NCBI RefSeq assembly: GCF_051027545.1
Contig: NZ_CP194902.1
Location: 4,526,001-4,590,000, forward strand
DNA: 64,000 nucleotides
From: Methylocaldum sp002005105
GTDB lineage: Bacteria; Pseudomonadota; Gammaproteobacteria; Methylococcales; Methylococcaceae
Direction: 5' to 3'
Made by a program: the position numbers and the translations under genes
The notes under the pieces: model-generated
The model's input: only the letters and a program-made list of their open reading frames with translations
What the model was told of the DNA's origin: nothing
Database searches by the model: none
Shown: piece by piece, positions 63,181-64,000 of the stretch
How the letters are laid out: each line of letters opens with the position of its first letter
How positions within the stretch are numbered: the first letter of the stretch is position 1

Positions 63181-64000
63181 TCAACCGCCGTCTGTGGCTA
63201 AGATCAATGCGCTTCGCGCATCTTCCAAACCGACGAACTCCTTGCCCGAGTTCACCGCTTTTTGAAGATGCTCCACAGCTGCCGCACGCTCGCCTTTCTT
63301 GAGGTAAATCATACCGAGGTGGTATTGGTAAATCGGCACGTCCGGAGATTTCTCGGCGGCTTTCAACTGTAAAGGCAAAGCCTTTTCGTACGCACCCTTT
63401 TGGTAATAGATCCAAGCCAGCGTGTCCCAAAACACCGGCTCCTCGGTCTTATCGAACTCCTTCGCAAGCTCGAAAGCCCGATCGAGCTTGTCTTTCCGAG
63501 AATGGTCAAGGCTCAGCAAACTGGCAAGATTGTTCCGGGCGAGCATGTTGCCGGGGTTTAGCTTGAGAATGGTTTCGTACTGTTTGATCGCGTTTTCATA
63601 GTCCCCGGAAATTTCATAGACCCGCGCCAAGTTCATGAGGACGGTGGGTTCCCCAGGCAGTGCTTCGAGTGCCCGATGATAGGTTTTGAGCGCCAGGTCC
63701 CGTCTGCCCGTTTGTTCGTAATAAGCGCCGAGATTTGCATAAGGGAGCAACCAACGGGGGTTGGACTGAATGGCCATGTTCAGAAACTTGACGGCTTCCA
63801 TTTCTTGCTTTTCGCCCAGGTAATACAATCCCAGCAATTGGTGGGCACCCGCATGTTTCGGATTGTTGCTGAGAACATTGGTGATTCGTTCCACGCCCTT
63901 TTCGGCCTGCCCTTTTTCGACATAACTTCCAAAAATCGCTTTCAGAATCTCATAATCGTTTTTGGATTTTCCAAGCGATTCCTCATATTCGGCCAATGCC
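63181..64000 (-). CDS. TPR-repeat protein, 5' end beyond the window
   Basis: The last 273 or so codons of a larger TPR protein. About six 34-residue repeats are visible (for example YANLGAYYEQTGRRDLALKT and VYEISGDYENAIKQYETILK), then a C-terminal region ending ARSALILATDGG. The frame is open to the window edge, so the true start is outside. TPRs mediate protein contacts. The long array and spacing resemble the PrsT-like TPR proteins of exopolysaccharide/PEP-CTERM loci, but the missing N-terminus prevents a firm call. Confidence 0.8.
   Translation of the reverse strand, partial: ALAEYEESLGKSKNDYEILKAIFGSYVEKGQAEKGVERITNVLSNNPKHAGAHQLLGLYYLGEKQEMEAVKFLNMAIQSNPRWLLPYANLGAYYEQTGRRDLALKTYHRALEALPGEPTVLMNLARVYEISGDYENAIKQYETILKLNPGNMLARNNLASLLSLDHSRKDKLDRAFELAKEFDKTEEPVFWDTLAWIYYQKGAYEKALPLQLKAAEKSPDVPIYQYHLGMIYLKKGERAAAVEHLQKAVNSGKEFVGLEDARSALILATDGG

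Overview
This window looks like the chromosome of a GC-rich (roughly 58 to 62 percent) gammaproteobacterium. Rnk, SmbP, HdeD, SulP, Zwf, MscL and a GH65/beta-phosphoglucomutase pair fit a free-living member of the group. A Methylococcaceae-type methanotroph is my best guess from overall gene character, but no diagnostic gene such as a methane monooxygenase is present, so this is a weak inference.

Layout. (1) 1-33.6 kb is ordinary chromosome: a decayed IS5, a Fic protein with a PrlF-like downstream tail, a small metal-binding protein, rnk, a methyltransferase, a large P-type ATPase, a GH65 phosphorylase with beta-phosphoglucomutase and a stress protein, an envelope set (BON protein, SulP anion transporter with a beta-barrel-like partner, diacylglycerol kinase, a secreted metalloprotease, HdeD, a PRC-barrel protein), zwf, a TetR/EthD unit, and an MBOAT plus SGNH-like acyl-transfer pair. 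It is sprinkled with MITE-like elements, palindromic repeats and dead genes, and ends in two overlapping IS wrecks. (2) About 33.65-60.51 kb is a genomic island integrated in a tRNA-Pro(GGG) gene. The intact tRNA is at the right end (60459-60535). A 51-bp copy of its 3' half is at the left end (33650-33700), and a P4-like tyrosine integrase sits just inside the left end. (3) 60.6-64 kb is chromosome again: a CDF metal exporter, mscL, an exported protein and a TPR protein cut by the window edge.

The island cargo is a phage-defence block read entirely on the minus strand over about 20 kb, in transcription order: drmD (SNF2-type helicase), drmMI (adenine methylase), a KAP P-loop NTPase, a Fic AMP-transferase-like protein with a C-terminal winged helix, drmA (helicase), drmB (DUF1998), drmC (PLD nuclease), and a reverse transcriptase fused to a nitrilase domain. 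drmD-MI-A-B-C is a class 1 DISARM system. The RT-nitrilase matches the UG1 / DRT type 1 architecture. The KAP NTPase and Fic gene sit inside the DISARM operon and are the most novel-looking part. TGTCGA palindromes between fic and drmA suggest local regulation.

The upstream edge of the defence operon was rearranged by an IS256-family insertion whose end lies 2 bp from the predicted drmD start and which also removed the 5' part of a surface-protein gene. Farther right lie relics of an IS3, an integron-type integrase and a KilA-N protein, then a phage terminase small subunit, so the island was built in layers.
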